64,000 nucleotides of DNA from Acidihalobacter prosperus (GCF_000754095.2 NZ_JQSG02000003.1:423397-487396), one strand, 5' to 3'; counted from the stretch's first letter, positions 8,481 to 17,861 are shown. Made by a program: numbers and translations. The notes: a model not told the origin generated them from the sequence alone.

Positions 8481-9191
8481 CTAGACCGAGGCGCCGGCCA
8501 GCGCGCGCACGCGGTCCTTGTCCTCCAGCAGCTCCTGCGCCATGCCGTCGAAGACGATCTGACCGTTGTCGATCACGTAGGCGCGACTGGAGATTTCGAG
8601 CGCCATGAAGGCGTTCTGCTCGGCCAGCAGTACGGCTTGCCCGTCCTTGACCATCTCCTGGATCAGCGCATAGATCTCCTGCACGATCTTCGGCGCCAGC
8701 CCCTGCGAGGGTTCGTCCATGATGAACAGGTCCGGGTTGGTGATCAGCGCGCGGCCCACCGCCAGCATCTCCTGCTCGCCGCCGGACAGCATGCCGCCCG
8801 GATGCCGGCGGCGCTCGTGCAGGCGCGGGAAGAACTTGTAGATCTCGGCGAGATTCCAGCGCCCCGGCCGGTTCACCGGCACCGCCAGGTTTTCCTCGAC
8901 CGTGAGGTGGGGGAATATCTTGCGGCCCTCGGGCACATAACCCACGCCCAGCCGGGCGACGCCGTGCGGCGGCAGTCGCTCGGCGCGCTTGCCGGCGATG
9001 GTCACGGTGCCTTCGGCGCGCGCCGCGAGCCCCATGATGCCCTTGATGGTGGTGGTCTTGCCGGCGCCGTTGCGGCCCAGCAGGCAAACCACCTCGCCGC
9101 GCCTCACGTTCAGCGAAACGCCATGCAGGATGTGGCTCTTGCCGTAGTAGACATGCAGGTTCTCGGCCTGCAGCAGGCTCTGTTCGTTCAT
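8481..9191 (-). CDS. livF: Branched-chain amino acid-type ABC transporter ATPase LivF
   Basis: A 236-residue ATPase, last gene of a five-gene Liv-type import operon. Walker A GRNGAGKTT, signature LSGGEQEM and Walker B LFIMDEPSQGLAP are all present, and MLSGGEQEMLAVGRAL is the LivF-typical form. Its ATG overlaps the livG stop (ATGA). It pairs with LivG to drive the LivHM channel. The exact substrate (branched-chain amino acids, amides or other small solutes) cannot be told from the ATPase. Confidence 0.92.
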   Translation of the reverse strand: MNEQSLLQAENLHVYYGKSHILHGVSLNVRRGEVVCLLGRNGAGKTTTIKGIMGLAARAEGTVTIAGKRAERLPPHGVARLGVGYVPEGRKIFPHLTVEENLAVPVNRPGRWNLAEIYKFFPRLHERRRHPGGMLSGGEQEMLAVGRALITNPDLFIMDEPSQGLAPKIVQEIYALIQEMVKDGQAVLLAEQNAFMALEISSRAYVIDNGQIVFDGMAQELLEDKDRVRALAGASV

Positions 9192-9943
9192 ATCGTGCTG
9201 CTTCCCAGGTAGGCTTCCTGTACGCGTTCGTTGTCCGCGATCTCGCGCGGCGTGCCTTCGGCGAGCAAACGGCCGTTGTCGAGCACGGTGATGCGGTGCG
9301 CGAGATTGAACACCAGATGCATGTCATGCTCGACGAACAGCACGGTGAGATCGAAGGTCTGGTGCAGACGCTTGATCAGCTCGACCATGTGGTCGGTCTC
9401 GTGGTCACTCATGCCCGCGGTCGGCTCGTCCAGCAGCAGCAGGCGCGGGTCCATGGCCAGCGCCATGGCCACCTCGACCACGCGCTGATCGCCGTGCGCC
9501 AGCTCGCCCACCTCGCGGCCCGCCTTGCCGCCCAGCTGGGTGGCCTCGAGCAGCTCGTCGAGCCGGCGCTTGACGTCCTGGCGCTGCGCGCGCGAGATCC
9601 AGGGGCGCAGGCTCACGCCCATTTCCGCCTCCACCGCGATGCGCAGGTTCTCGTAGACGCTCAGCTCCTTGAACACCTCGGTGATCTGGAAGGTACGCAC
9701 GATGCCCGTGCGCACGCGCTGCTCGACGCTCTGGTGGCTGATCTCGACGTCGTTGAAGTGGATCGAGCCCTCGCTGGGCGTGAACATGCCGCTGATCAGG
9801 TTGAACAGCGTCGTCTTGCCGGCACCGTTGGGGCCGAGCAGGGCGCGTATCTCGCCCTTGTCCACCTTCAGGTTGATGCCGCCGAGCGCCTGCAGCTGGC
9901 CGAAGCGCTTGGAAACCTCGTGCACGTTGAGCAGTGTCGTCAT
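9188..9943 (-). CDS. livG: Branched-chain amino acid-type ABC transporter ATPase LivG
   Basis: A 251-residue ATPase with Walker A GPNGAGKTT, the LivG-style signature region GELAHGDQRVVEVAMAL, Walker B RLLLLDEPTAGM and an H-loop in LFVEHDMHLV. The ATG at 9943 overlaps the stop of livM by 4 bp; the frame continues upstream inside livM, but homology starts at this ATG (MTTLLNVHEVSKRFG). It is the second ATPase of the heterodimer with LivF. Confidence 0.92.
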   Translation of the reverse strand: MTTLLNVHEVSKRFGQLQALGGINLKVDKGEIRALLGPNGAGKTTLFNLISGMFTPSEGSIHFNDVEISHQSVEQRVRTGIVRTFQITEVFKELSVYENLRIAVEAEMGVSLRPWISRAQRQDVKRRLDELLEATQLGGKAGREVGELAHGDQRVVEVAMALAMDPRLLLLDEPTAGMSDHETDHMVELIKRLHQTFDLTVLFVEHDMHLVFNLAHRITVLDNGRLLAEGTPREIADNERVQEAYLGSSTI

Positions 9944-10944
9944 GATTTCACCCGCGCGCGCAGCATGCCGAGCAGCCCCTTGGGAAAGAACAGAACGATG
10001 AGGATGAACATCACGCCCAGTGCCGTCATCCAGTTGTTGGTGTACGAACTCAGGAAGTTCTCGGCGAGCACGTACACCGTGGCGCCGAGCAGCGGCCCCC
10101 AGAAGCTGCGCATGCCGCCGAGCACGCACATCATCACGAAGTCGCCCGAGAGGGTCCAGTGCAGCGCGGCGGGGGAAATGAAATTGTTGAGCAGCGCGTA
10201 CAGCGCCCCGGCCAGCCCGCCGATCATGCCGGACACGGTGAAGGCGATCCACAGCAGGTTGCGTGCGCCGACGCCGAGAAATTTCAGCCGCCGCTCGTTC
10301 TCGCGCACGGCGATGAAGGCATGCCCCAATGGCGAACGCAGCAGCAGTGCGATCAGCCCTGCGACCACGGCGAAGCACAGCAGCACCAGATAGTAGTACT
10401 GCACGCTGTCGAGCTTGAGCATGAAGTTGCCGAGGTCGATGGGTTGCCGGCTGAAACCAAGCAGACCGTCCTCGCCGCCGGTGAAGCTGTTCCAGTTGAC
10501 CACGATGAAATAGAAGGCCTGACCGAAGGCGATGGTGATCATCGAGAAATAGATGCCGCGCAGGCGCACCGCGATCGGTCCCAGCACCGCCGCGGCCAGA
10601 CCGCCGATCAGGATGCCCATCACGATAGCCAGCGGCGTGCTCGGCGCGAGATGCATCAGCGTCTCGCCCGCGGCATAGCCGCCGAGGCCGAAAAAGGCCG
10701 CCTGCCCGAAGGACAGGGCGCCGGAGGTGCCAAGCAGCAGGTTCAGCCCCATGGCCGCCAGCCCCAGCGTAAGCGCCCGGGTCGCCAGCAGGTTGTAGCC
10801 GCCCAGCCAGGGAAACCATATCGGCACGGTCAGCAGCAGCAGCCAGATGACGGCCGGCGCCAGCAGCCGGCGGGACGTTCCAGGCTGCCCGTCGACCACG
10901 CCGCCAGACCTGGCCGTTTGTTTCATGCCCTGTGTCGCGCTCAT
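9940..10944 (-). CDS. livM: Branched-chain amino acid-type ABC transporter permease LivM
   Basis: A 334-residue inner membrane permease with about eight to ten hydrophobic segments. It shows the LivM-type core (MGLNLLLGTSGALSFGQAAF; later GEDGLLGFSR) and the C-terminal ALGVMFILIVLFFPKGL region. The ATG at 10944 overlaps the livH stop. A start at the internal Met 7 is possible. It forms the membrane channel with LivH. Confidence 0.9.
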   Translation of the reverse strand: MSATQGMKQTARSGGVVDGQPGTSRRLLAPAVIWLLLLTVPIWFPWLGGYNLLATRALTLGLAAMGLNLLLGTSGALSFGQAAFFGLGGYAAGETLMHLAPSTPLAIVMGILIGGLAAAVLGPIAVRLRGIYFSMITIAFGQAFYFIVVNWNSFTGGEDGLLGFSRQPIDLGNFMLKLDSVQYYYLVLLCFAVVAGLIALLLRSPLGHAFIAVRENERRLKFLGVGARNLLWIAFTVSGMIGGLAGALYALLNNFISPAALHWTLSGDFVMMCVLGGMRSFWGPLLGATVYVLAENFLSSYTNNWMTALGVMFILIVLFFPKGLLGMLRARVKS

Positions 10945-11807
10945 CCGAAAATACTCTCTTTGCCCAGCAGGCCGCGCGGACGAATCGCGAGGACCAGGGC
11001 CATGATGATGTAGATGACCAGCTCGCTGGCCTGCGGATAGAAGGCCGAGGTGATGCCCGAGGCCAGCCCGATCAGCAGGCCACCGAGCAGGCTGCCGAGC
11101 AGGCTGCCGACGCCGCCGACGATAATGGCGACGAAGCTCGGCATGATCAGGCTGTCGCCCATCTGCGGACTGAGCCCCTGCCAGCCCGCGGCGAGCACGC
11201 CGGCGATCCCCGCGAGGAATATGCCCGCGGCGAAGCTCAGGGCGCGCAGCTGATAGATGCTCACGCCCAGCGCGGAGACCGTGTCGAGGTCAGAAGCGCC
11301 CGCCAGGATGCGCAGCCCGACGCGCGTATAGCGCAGGAACGCTAGCAGGCCGACCGCGAACGTCACCGCGATGACCAGGATCAGCACCCGATAGCCGGTG
11401 ATGAAGAAGTAGGTCTGGCTGAGCGCGCCCTGCAGAAACTGGGGGGTTTGCAGGGGCAGCCCCTGCGCTCCCCAGATGGTGCGGATCATGTCTTCCATGA
11501 TCAGCACCAGGCCGAAGGTGAGCAGCAGGCTGAACAGCGGGTCTCGGCCGTACAAGGGCCGGATCAGCAGGCGCTCGACCACCACGCCCAGCAACGCCGC
11601 GAGCAGCGGCGCCACGATGAGGGCGCCGGCGAAGCCGATATACGGTAGCAATGTGTAGGCCAGGTATCCGGCAAGCGCCAGGAAGCCGCCATGCGCGAAA
11701 TTGATCACCCGGTTAAGCCCGAGTATCAGTGACAGTCCCAGGGCCATGAGCGCGTAGAACACGCCCAGCAACAGGCCGTTGAGCACATCGAACAGTATCA
11801 GCTCCAC
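10941..11807 (-). CDS. livH: Branched-chain amino acid-type ABC transporter permease LivH
   Basis: A 288-residue inner membrane permease with about eight hydrophobic segments and the LivH family signature GLNRVINFAHGGFLALAGYL near residues 30-50. The start is GTG at 11807, supported by GAGGAG six bases upstream. It lies 10 bp after the binding protein gene and overlaps livM, so the operon order is binding protein, H, M, G, F. Confidence 0.9.
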   Translation of the reverse strand: MELILFDVLNGLLLGVFYALMALGLSLILGLNRVINFAHGGFLALAGYLAYTLLPYIGFAGALIVAPLLAALLGVVVERLLIRPLYGRDPLFSLLLTFGLVLIMEDMIRTIWGAQGLPLQTPQFLQGALSQTYFFITGYRVLILVIAVTFAVGLLAFLRYTRVGLRILAGASDLDTVSALGVSIYQLRALSFAAGIFLAGIAGVLAAGWQGLSPQMGDSLIMPSFVAIIVGGVGSLLGSLLGGLLIGLASGITSAFYPQASELVIYIIMALVLAIRPRGLLGKESIFG

Positions 11808-11817
11808 CGGCTTCTCC

Positions 11818-13107
11818 TCAGCTGGGGTAGGTCATATGGCAGCCCTTCTCGGCCGCGCTCTGGGTAATGCTGACGCCGGGCTCGTACTTGAGCACCTTGA
11901 ACAGGTCGGGGTAGTGCCCGCCGGACTTCACTTCGCCGGCAAAGATGCCCGCCATCAGCTGATGGTCGTCGGCGCGGAACTGCAGCTTGGCCGGCGACAG
12001 ACCGACGCTGGCTGGCAGGGTCATCCCCGCCATGGCCCGAGACACCTTCACCGAATCCAGCGACTTCGCCTCGTTGGCGGCCTGCGCGATCGCATGCGTG
12101 GCCACGTAGCCGAACCAGCTGCGCGCGGTCGGATATTTGCCGCCGTTGCGCTTGCGGTAATGTTCGACGAAGGGCTTGACCTCGGGGACGTGGGGCTGAT
12201 CCCACCACCACTCGAAGCTCCAGTCGCCGACGCGCGCGGCGGCGGGCAGGGCCTGCAGCACTTCGAGCTCCATCATGCCGCCGGCCACGCCGAACTTCTT
12301 CTGCAGGCCGAACTGGTTCACCTGGGTCAGCGCATGCACGAGATCGTCGCCGGCCTGCAGGATGATCAGGCAGTCGGGCTTGGCGGCCTGGGCCTGGATC
12401 AGGTAGGAGGAGAAGTCGGTGGTGCCGAGCGGCGCCAGCGCCGAACCCAGCACCGTGCCGCCGTGGGCCTTGAGGATGCGTTCGAAGGCCGCCTGCTCGG
12501 TCAGCCCGAAGGCGTAGTTCGGAGTCAGGAAGTACCAGCGCTTGCCGTACTTGTTCATCAGGGTCTCGGCAATGCCCGCGGCCAGCATGTAGGTCGTGGT
12601 GCACACGCGGAAGGTGCTCCAGGTGCATTGCTTGCCGGTGACCGGAGTGGCGTGACCGCCCGAATCGACGAACAACACGCCCATCTCGCGGCTGGCCTGC
12701 TCGATCGCCTCGGACACGGCCGATGACACGGTGCCTTGCAGGAAATGTACGCCGTGCTGCTTGACCAACTGGTGTGCCTTGGACACGGCAAGCCCGGTCT
12801 TGGAGGCGGTGTCGGTCACGATCAGCTCGAGCTTGCGCCCGAGCACGCCGCCGTTCGCGTTCACCTCGGCGGCCGCCATTTCGGCGCCGCGGGTCTGGTT
12901 GCGGCCCAGCTCGGCGTAGGTGCCCGTGGACGGATTGAGCACGCCGATGCGCACGACGTCACTGGCGGCATAGGCGTTGCGCGAACCCAGCGCCAGCGCC
13001 TGCGAAGCGGCCAGAACCGCACCGGCCTTCAGGAAATCGCGTCGCGAAAACGCGCCCTGCCCATCACTGCCTTCCCCGTTCATTGCGGGTGTTTTCTTCT
13101 CGGCCAT
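11818..13107 (-). CDS. Liv-type periplasmic substrate-binding protein, Tat signal
   Basis: A 429-residue type 1 periplasmic binding protein and first gene of the Liv operon. The N-terminus carries a twin-arginine signal (SRRDFLKAGAVLAAS, cleavage near residues 43-48) rather than the usual Sec signal. The mature part begins VVRIGVLNPSTGTYAELG, typical for LivJ/AmiC-like binding proteins. The ATG at 13107 is preferred because GAGGAGGAG lies five bases upstream; a GTG six bases earlier is the alternative. Tat export suggests folding in the cytoplasm. The ligand is unknown; members of this family bind branched-chain amino acids, amides, urea or aromatic acids. Confidence 0.87.
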   Translation of the reverse strand: MAEKKTPAMNGEGSDGQGAFSRRDFLKAGAVLAASQALALGSRNAYAASDVVRIGVLNPSTGTYAELGRNQTRGAEMAAAEVNANGGVLGRKLELIVTDTASKTGLAVSKAHQLVKQHGVHFLQGTVSSAVSEAIEQASREMGVLFVDSGGHATPVTGKQCTWSTFRVCTTTYMLAAGIAETLMNKYGKRWYFLTPNYAFGLTEQAAFERILKAHGGTVLGSALAPLGTTDFSSYLIQAQAAKPDCLIILQAGDDLVHALTQVNQFGLQKKFGVAGGMMELEVLQALPAAARVGDWSFEWWWDQPHVPEVKPFVEHYRKRNGGKYPTARSWFGYVATHAIAQAANEAKSLDSVKVSRAMAGMTLPASVGLSPAKLQFRADDHQLMAGIFAGEVKSGGHYPDLFKVLKYEPGVSITQSAAEKGCHMTYPS

Positions 13108-13397
13108 GACCACTCCTCCTCATGAATTTCGATAGTTTGACTGCTCAACTGTTGCGGTGGCACTCGGAGTATATAACCGCAACTAATTCACGAACAATCT
13201 GAGGTTATCGTCCCGTGATCGGGGGGATTTTCGACGCCCCGCCCGCGGAGGGCGCAGAGTATGCTCCTTCGACCCCGGACGGGCCAAGCCCCTGCGACCT
13301 TATGTCCACGAAGGGCTTGGGTTCCGCGCGATTTGGCGCGAAGATGTGGGGCCGTCGGCCGCGCGCCGCCACCTCCAACCCGAATCCGAAGGCACCC
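13108..13397. other. Intergenic region with GC-rich hairpin segment
   Basis: It lies between the divergent Liv operon and the amidotransferase. 13120-13215 is moderately AT-rich and probably holds the Liv promoter. 13215-13397 is open in several frames, but its translations look like low-complexity filler, and it contains an inverted repeat, CCAAGCCC (13283-13290) with GGGCTTGG further downstream. I read it as an untranslated or repeat-derived segment rather than an extension of the amidotransferase. Confidence 0.4.
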
Positions 13398-14165
13398 GTG
13401 AGTCCCCGCATTGGCATATCGACATTCGGCCCCATCCCGCGCGGACGCTACGAATGCCCGCAGGGCTATCCGACCGCCATCCATCGTGCCGGCGGTCTGC
13501 CGCTACCGGTACTGCCCCTGCCTTCGCGAATGCCGGAATACCTGGATCTGGTGGACGGGCTGATTCTGATCGGCGGCGAAGATATCGATCCCACGGCCTA
13601 CGGCAAGGCCCCGCGCACGCCGCTCTCGCGCCTCAATCCGCACCGTGATCGCGCCGAAATGGCGCTGGCCAAGGCCGCCGTCGAGCGCGAGATGCCGTTG
13701 CTGGCCATCTGCCGCGGCATGCAGGTGGTGAATGTCACCCTGGGCGGCGACATCCATGCCCATGTACCGGACATATTCGGCCAGGATGTCGCCCATGTCG
13801 GCGACGAGTGGGCCGTGCTGCCGCACGAAATCCACCTCGATCCGGCCAGCCGCCTGCACGGCTGGCTCGGCACGCAGCAGTTCTCGTCGCTGTCCGGACA
13901 CCACCAGGCGATCGCCACGCTGGGCCGGGGTCTGCGCGCCTGCGCCTGGGCGCCCGACGGCGTCATCGAGGCCTTCGAACACGAAACGCACCCCTTTCTG
14001 GTCGGCGTGCAGTGGCATCCCGAACTCAACGCAGACAAACACCCGGTGCAGCAGCGTCTGTTCGATTGTCTGGTCGCCGCCGCGCGATGCTACGTGCGCG
14101 GAGCCGCGGCACCCGAAAACTCGACGCCGCCACCGTCCTTGCCGGCCGGTTCCGCAAAGGCGTAG
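13398..14165 (+). CDS. Class I glutamine amidotransferase-like peptidase (PuuD-like gamma-glutamyl hydrolase)
   Basis: A protein of about 255 residues in the peptidase C26/PuuD-like family, which hydrolyses gamma-glutamyl bonds, for example on gamma-glutamyl-GABA. Visible are LILIGGEDIDPTAYG (51-69), the nucleophile elbow LLAICRGMQV with C105, and the catalytic His in GVQWHPEL. GTG at 13398 is chosen because similarity begins at PRIGIS; the frame is open further upstream but that part looks non-coding. The 3' end overlaps the convergent GGDEF gene by 76 bp. The substrate is not certain. Confidence 0.78.
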   Translation: MSPRIGISTFGPIPRGRYECPQGYPTAIHRAGGLPLPVLPLPSRMPEYLDLVDGLILIGGEDIDPTAYGKAPRTPLSRLNPHRDRAEMALAKAAVEREMPLLAICRGMQVVNVTLGGDIHAHVPDIFGQDVAHVGDEWAVLPHEIHLDPASRLHGWLGTQQFSSLSGHHQAIATLGRGLRACAWAPDGVIEAFEHETHPFLVGVQWHPELNADKHPVQQRLFDCLVAAARCYVRGAAAPENSTPPPSLPAGSAKA

Positions 14166-15949
14166 CCATTCTTGCCGGCGTGCTTGATCCGGTACATCGC
14201 GCGGTCGGCCAGATTGATCAGATGATCGACCGTGTGCCCGTCGCGCGGGTAAAGCGCGACCCCCAGGCTGCAACCGACGCGCACCTGGCCGCCCGCGCCC
14301 GTGTTCAGCGGCGGACTCAGCAGGTCGACCACCTTGCGCGCGATCAGCGCCGCATCCTCCCCGTCATCCAGCCCGCCCGCGATGATCAGGAATTCGTCGC
14401 CGCCGATACGCGCCACCGTATCCACCTCGCGCAAGCCCTCGGACAGGCGGCCGGCGACCTGACGCAGCACGTCGTCGCCGACGACATGTCCATAGGTGTC
14501 GTTGACCGGCTTGAAGCCGTCCAGGTCGAGAAACATCACCGCCGCCTGCCGGCCCGCGCGCCGCGCCTCGGCGATCGCCTGTTCCAGCCGGTCCCGCGCC
14601 AGTCGCGCCGTGGGCAGATCGGTCAGCGGATCGTGGGTCGCCATATGCCGGATTTCCTCTTCCGCAAGCCGGCGCGCCGTGATGTCGCGCATCACACCCA
14701 CGAAGCGGCGTTCGCCCGAGACCCGCATCTCCGAGATCGACAGCGCCAGCGGGAACCGCCTGCCGTCGCTGCGCTGACCCTCGACCTCGCGACCGATGCC
14801 GATGATGCGGCGCTCGCCGGTTTCGAGATAACGGCGGATGTAGATATCGTGTTCGTGCCCCACGGACGCCGGCATCAGCAAACTCACGTTGTGTCCGAGC
14901 AGCTCGCTCTGCGTGTAGCCGAACATGGACAATGCGGCCGGATTGGCCGACAGGATACGGCCATCGACATCGATGGTGACGATGCTGTCGAGCACCGCCT
15001 CAAAGACCGCGCGGCTCTGCGATTCGCTGTCGCGCAAGGCCGACTCCACCCGGTGACGCTCCGCGATCTCGTCCTTGAGCGAAGCGTTCATCACCTCGCC
15101 GCGTTGCAGGGCATAGGAGGCGCGCTGGTACAGAAAGACCATATAGATGGCCAGCAGCACCACGCCGATGCCGCCGATCAGGGCCATGTCGGCCTGATCG
15201 GAATGTGTACGCTCGAAGAAGCGGGTCGTGGGCCAGACGCTGATCAGCAGATGGCGGTTGAGCAGCCCGAGGCGGTCGCGCTGGCGCCACAGTGCCCGCT
15301 GCGCGACATCCATTGCCGGCCCGGTGGAAAACAGCTCGCTGCCGCCCAGCCGGATCGACAGCCCGTAGTCGCGATCGAGGTTGATCTCGTCGCTGTGCAT
15401 CAACACGTTGTCGAGCCACACGCCGGCCTGGATCACCGCCACGATGTAGCCGTCCGGACGGCCATGCGCGCGCAGCGGGAAATAGAGCGCAAAACCGCGC
15501 CCCCCGTCCGCCAGCTGCGTCACCGGCCCGACAAACGGCTCGCGCCGCCCATGCTGGGGTTTCACGTCCGCGAGCCTGGGCGTGCTTGCGTCGGCCGGCA
15601 CGCTCCAGCGCAGCTGCCCGTCCTCGCCGATCCAGGACATCGAACGGAAACCGGGCATGTCGGAAATGTAGCCGAGCGCGTCGGCCTGCCACGCGGTGCG
15701 CGTACTGCCACCCTCGGCATCCCAGCGCCGAGCCATGCGCAACAGAGCGGGTATGCGCATGCGCAGGTCGCCGTCGACGATGGCCGTGATGCGTTCGCTT
15801 TCGCCCTTGATCAGCAGCCGCAGACGCGCATGGTCGGCGGCGTGCAGCATGCTCCAGAGCAGAAACACCAGGATCGACAGTATCGCACCCACCAGCAGCG
15901 GCAATACCCAGGTATTGTCTCGGTACCACGCCCTCTCGTGCGTACTCAC
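14090..15949 (-). CDS. Membrane-bound PAS-GGDEF diguanylate cyclase
   Basis: A protein of about 619 residues. It has an N-terminal transmembrane helix (WVLPLLVGAILSILVFLLW), a periplasmic CHASE-like sensor region of roughly 240 residues, a second membrane helix (MALIGGIGVVLLAIYMVFLY), a PAS domain (around FEAVLDSIVTIDVDG) and a C-terminal GGDEF domain. The active-site motif is intact (RIGGDEFLII), and an RxxD inhibitory site (REVD) sits five residues before it. It should make c-di-GMP with product inhibition. GTG at 15949 is my preferred start; the frame is open to 16066 but the extra residues are uncharacteristic. The 3' end overlaps the amidotransferase gene tail-to-tail. Confidence 0.86.
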   Translation of the reverse strand: MSTHERAWYRDNTWVLPLLVGAILSILVFLLWSMLHAADHARLRLLIKGESERITAIVDGDLRMRIPALLRMARRWDAEGGSTRTAWQADALGYISDMPGFRSMSWIGEDGQLRWSVPADASTPRLADVKPQHGRREPFVGPVTQLADGGRGFALYFPLRAHGRPDGYIVAVIQAGVWLDNVLMHSDEINLDRDYGLSIRLGGSELFSTGPAMDVAQRALWRQRDRLGLLNRHLLISVWPTTRFFERTHSDQADMALIGGIGVVLLAIYMVFLYQRASYALQRGEVMNASLKDEIAERHRVESALRDSESQSRAVFEAVLDSIVTIDVDGRILSANPAALSMFGYTQSELLGHNVSLLMPASVGHEHDIYIRRYLETGERRIIGIGREVEGQRSDGRRFPLALSISEMRVSGERRFVGVMRDITARRLAEEEIRHMATHDPLTDLPTARLARDRLEQAIAEARRAGRQAAVMFLDLDGFKPVNDTYGHVVGDDVLRQVAGRLSEGLREVDTVARIGGDEFLIIAGGLDDGEDAALIARKVVDLLSPPLNTGAGGQVRVGCSLGVALYPRDGHTVDHLINLADRAMYRIKHAGKNGYAFAEPAGKDGGGVEFSGAAAPRT

Positions 15950-16138
15950 GGCCAGTGGCCTGCCCCCCCGGTTGCGGCGTCCGTTTGCACGGTCGTATTG
16001 AAGTGAGTGTAGACGAAGGGGCCCGGGCGGGCGGCTGAACCCTCGCAGCGACGGGCAGTCACACATCCATCGCTGACACGCGCGCGCGATTTGTCGATAA
16101 TGCCCGCCCCGTCACCGCCCGCCCATAGGAGGGATCCT

Positions 16139-16909
16139 TTGAACCGGACGCATGCCACGCGCGTCGCCCCCGCGGCCCTGGTGACCGGCGGCGCCCAAGG
16201 CATCGGCCTCGGCATCGCCCGCCGTCTGCGCGAAGACGGCTACCGGGTGCTGATCGCCGACATCGACGCCGAGGCCGGCGAAATCGCGGCCGCGCGCTGG
16301 GACCTGTGTTTCGAACATGCCGATGTCGCCGAAGAAGCGGACGTGCGCCGTTGCGTGGAGGTCGCCTGCGAACGCTTCGGGCGCCTCGACGCACTGATCA
16401 ACAATGCCGGCATCACCAGCCCCGAAAACGGCCCCGTGGAGTCGCTGGCGCTGGCCGACTGGAACCGCTGGATCGGGGTCAACCTCACCGGCTGCTTCCT
16501 CGCCGTCAAGCATGCCGTGCCGGTGTTGCGCGCCACCCGCGGCGCGATCGTCAACATCGCCTCGACCCGCGCGCTGCAGTCCGAGCCGCATACCGAGGCC
16601 TATGCCGCCGCCAAGGGCGGCCTGGTCGCGCTGACCCACGCACTCGCGGTCAGCCTCGGCCCCGAGATCCGCGTCAACTGCATCTCCCCGGGCTGGATCG
16701 AGGTGCGCGACTGGCGCAAGCCCACTCGCGCCGAGACCCCTGCGCTCAGCGCCGAGGATCATGCCCAGCACCCGGCAGGGCGCGTGGGCGTTCCCGGTGA
16801 CGTGGCCGCGCTCGCCGCCTTCCTGCTCTCGCCCGAGGCCGGCTTCATCACCGGTCAGAACCATGTCGTCGACGGTGGGATGACCCGTCGCATGATCTAC
16901 CTCGACTGA
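16139..16909 (+). CDS. Short-chain dehydrogenase/reductase (SDR family)
   Basis: A 256-residue classical SDR oxidoreductase. It has the cofactor motif TGGAQGIG (16-23), NNAG (88-91), catalytic S142 and the Y155-x3-K159 pair in EAYAAAKGG. The start is TTG at 16139, set by a strong AGGAGGG at 16127-16133; an upstream in-frame ATG at 16091 has no such site. It lies 36 bp before the EamA exporter in the same direction, so the two may be co-transcribed. The substrate cannot be predicted. Confidence 0.88.
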   Translation: MNRTHATRVAPAALVTGGAQGIGLGIARRLREDGYRVLIADIDAEAGEIAAARWDLCFEHADVAEEADVRRCVEVACERFGRLDALINNAGITSPENGPVESLALADWNRWIGVNLTGCFLAVKHAVPVLRATRGAIVNIASTRALQSEPHTEAYAAAKGGLVALTHALAVSLGPEIRVNCISPGWIEVRDWRKPTRAETPALSAEDHAQHPAGRVGVPGDVAALAAFLLSPEAGFITGQNHVVDGGMTRRMIYLD

Positions 16910-16945
16910 TCGGCCGCCGCCACACGAATCGGGAACCCGGAACGC

Positions 16946-17848
16946 ATGAATGCCAATCGCCTCGCCTATACGCTGCTCACGCTGACCGCCCTGTTCTGGG
17001 CCGGCAACTTCGTGCTCGCGCGCGCGGTGCACAGCAGCGTGCCGCCGGTAGGACTCGCCTTCTGGCGCTGGCTCGCCGTGGCCGTGTTCGTGGTCCCCTG
17101 GGGACTGCCGGAACTGCGTGCGCAATGGCCGCTGATGCGCACCCGCCCGCTGCTGATGCTGATCCTCGGCCTGCTCAGCGTGGGCGCCTTCAATACGCTG
17201 ATCTACGTCGGCGTGCAGACCACCACCGCGGTCAACGCGCTATTGCTGATTTCGGCCATCCCGGTGTTCATCCTGCTGCTCGCCCCGCCCTTGCTCGGCA
17301 ATCCGTTGCGGCCGCGCCAGACCCTCGGCGTGGCGATCTCCGCCGCCGGCGTGCTGCTGGTGCTCAGCCACGGCCATCTCGCCGCCTTCGGCAGCCTGAT
17401 CCATCATGCCGGCAGCCTCTGGGTGCTCGCCGGCGTGTTCAGCTGGGCGCTGTATTCGGTGCTGCTGCGCAGGCTGCCCAAGGGCATCGGCGGGCGCGGG
17501 CTGTTCGTCGCCACGGTCATCATCGGCCTGTGCGTGCTGCTGCCTTTCTATCTGTACGAAACCTTCGCCGAACACCGCCCGGTACATTTCAATGCCACGC
17601 TCGTCGTCAGCGTGGCCTATCTGGCCGTGTTCGCATCGATACTGGCCTATTTGTTCTGGAACAAGGCCGTGGGCATGATCGGCGCCGAGCGTGCCGGGGT
17701 GTTCATCCACCTGATGCCCGCCTTCGGCCTCATGCTTTCGGCGCTGCTACTGGGCGAACACGTCAGCCTCGCCGACCTGGGCGGTCTGGCGCTGATCCTG
17801 GCCGGCCTGTTCGTCGCCACCGGGCGCCTGCCGCGACGCAGCGCCTGA
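16946..17848 (+). CDS. EamA/DMT-family transporter
   Basis: A 300-residue inner membrane protein with about ten hydrophobic helices forming two EamA repeats; the second begins near SLWVLAGVFSWALYSVLLRR. The N-terminus LTALFWAGNFVLARAV is typical. Members export metabolites or amino acids by proton exchange, and this sequence does not reveal the substrate. It follows the SDR gene closely in the same direction. Confidence 0.88.
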   Translation: MNANRLAYTLLTLTALFWAGNFVLARAVHSSVPPVGLAFWRWLAVAVFVVPWGLPELRAQWPLMRTRPLLMLILGLLSVGAFNTLIYVGVQTTTAVNALLLISAIPVFILLLAPPLLGNPLRPRQTLGVAISAAGVLLVLSHGHLAAFGSLIHHAGSLWVLAGVFSWALYSVLLRRLPKGIGGRGLFVATVIIGLCVLLPFYLYETFAEHRPVHFNATLVVSVAYLAVFASILAYLFWNKAVGMIGAERAGVFIHLMPAFGLMLSALLLGEHVSLADLGGLALILAGLFVATGRLPRRSA

Positions 17849-17861
17849 ACGCCGCGCACGG

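Noticed and set aside
13215-13397. N-terminal extension of the amidotransferase
   Set aside because: Similarity starts at the GTG at 13398; the extension looks repeat-derived.
15950-16066. N-terminal extension of the GGDEF protein
   Set aside because: The extra 39 residues are Arg/Pro-rich with no signal; the membrane helix fits a start at 15949.
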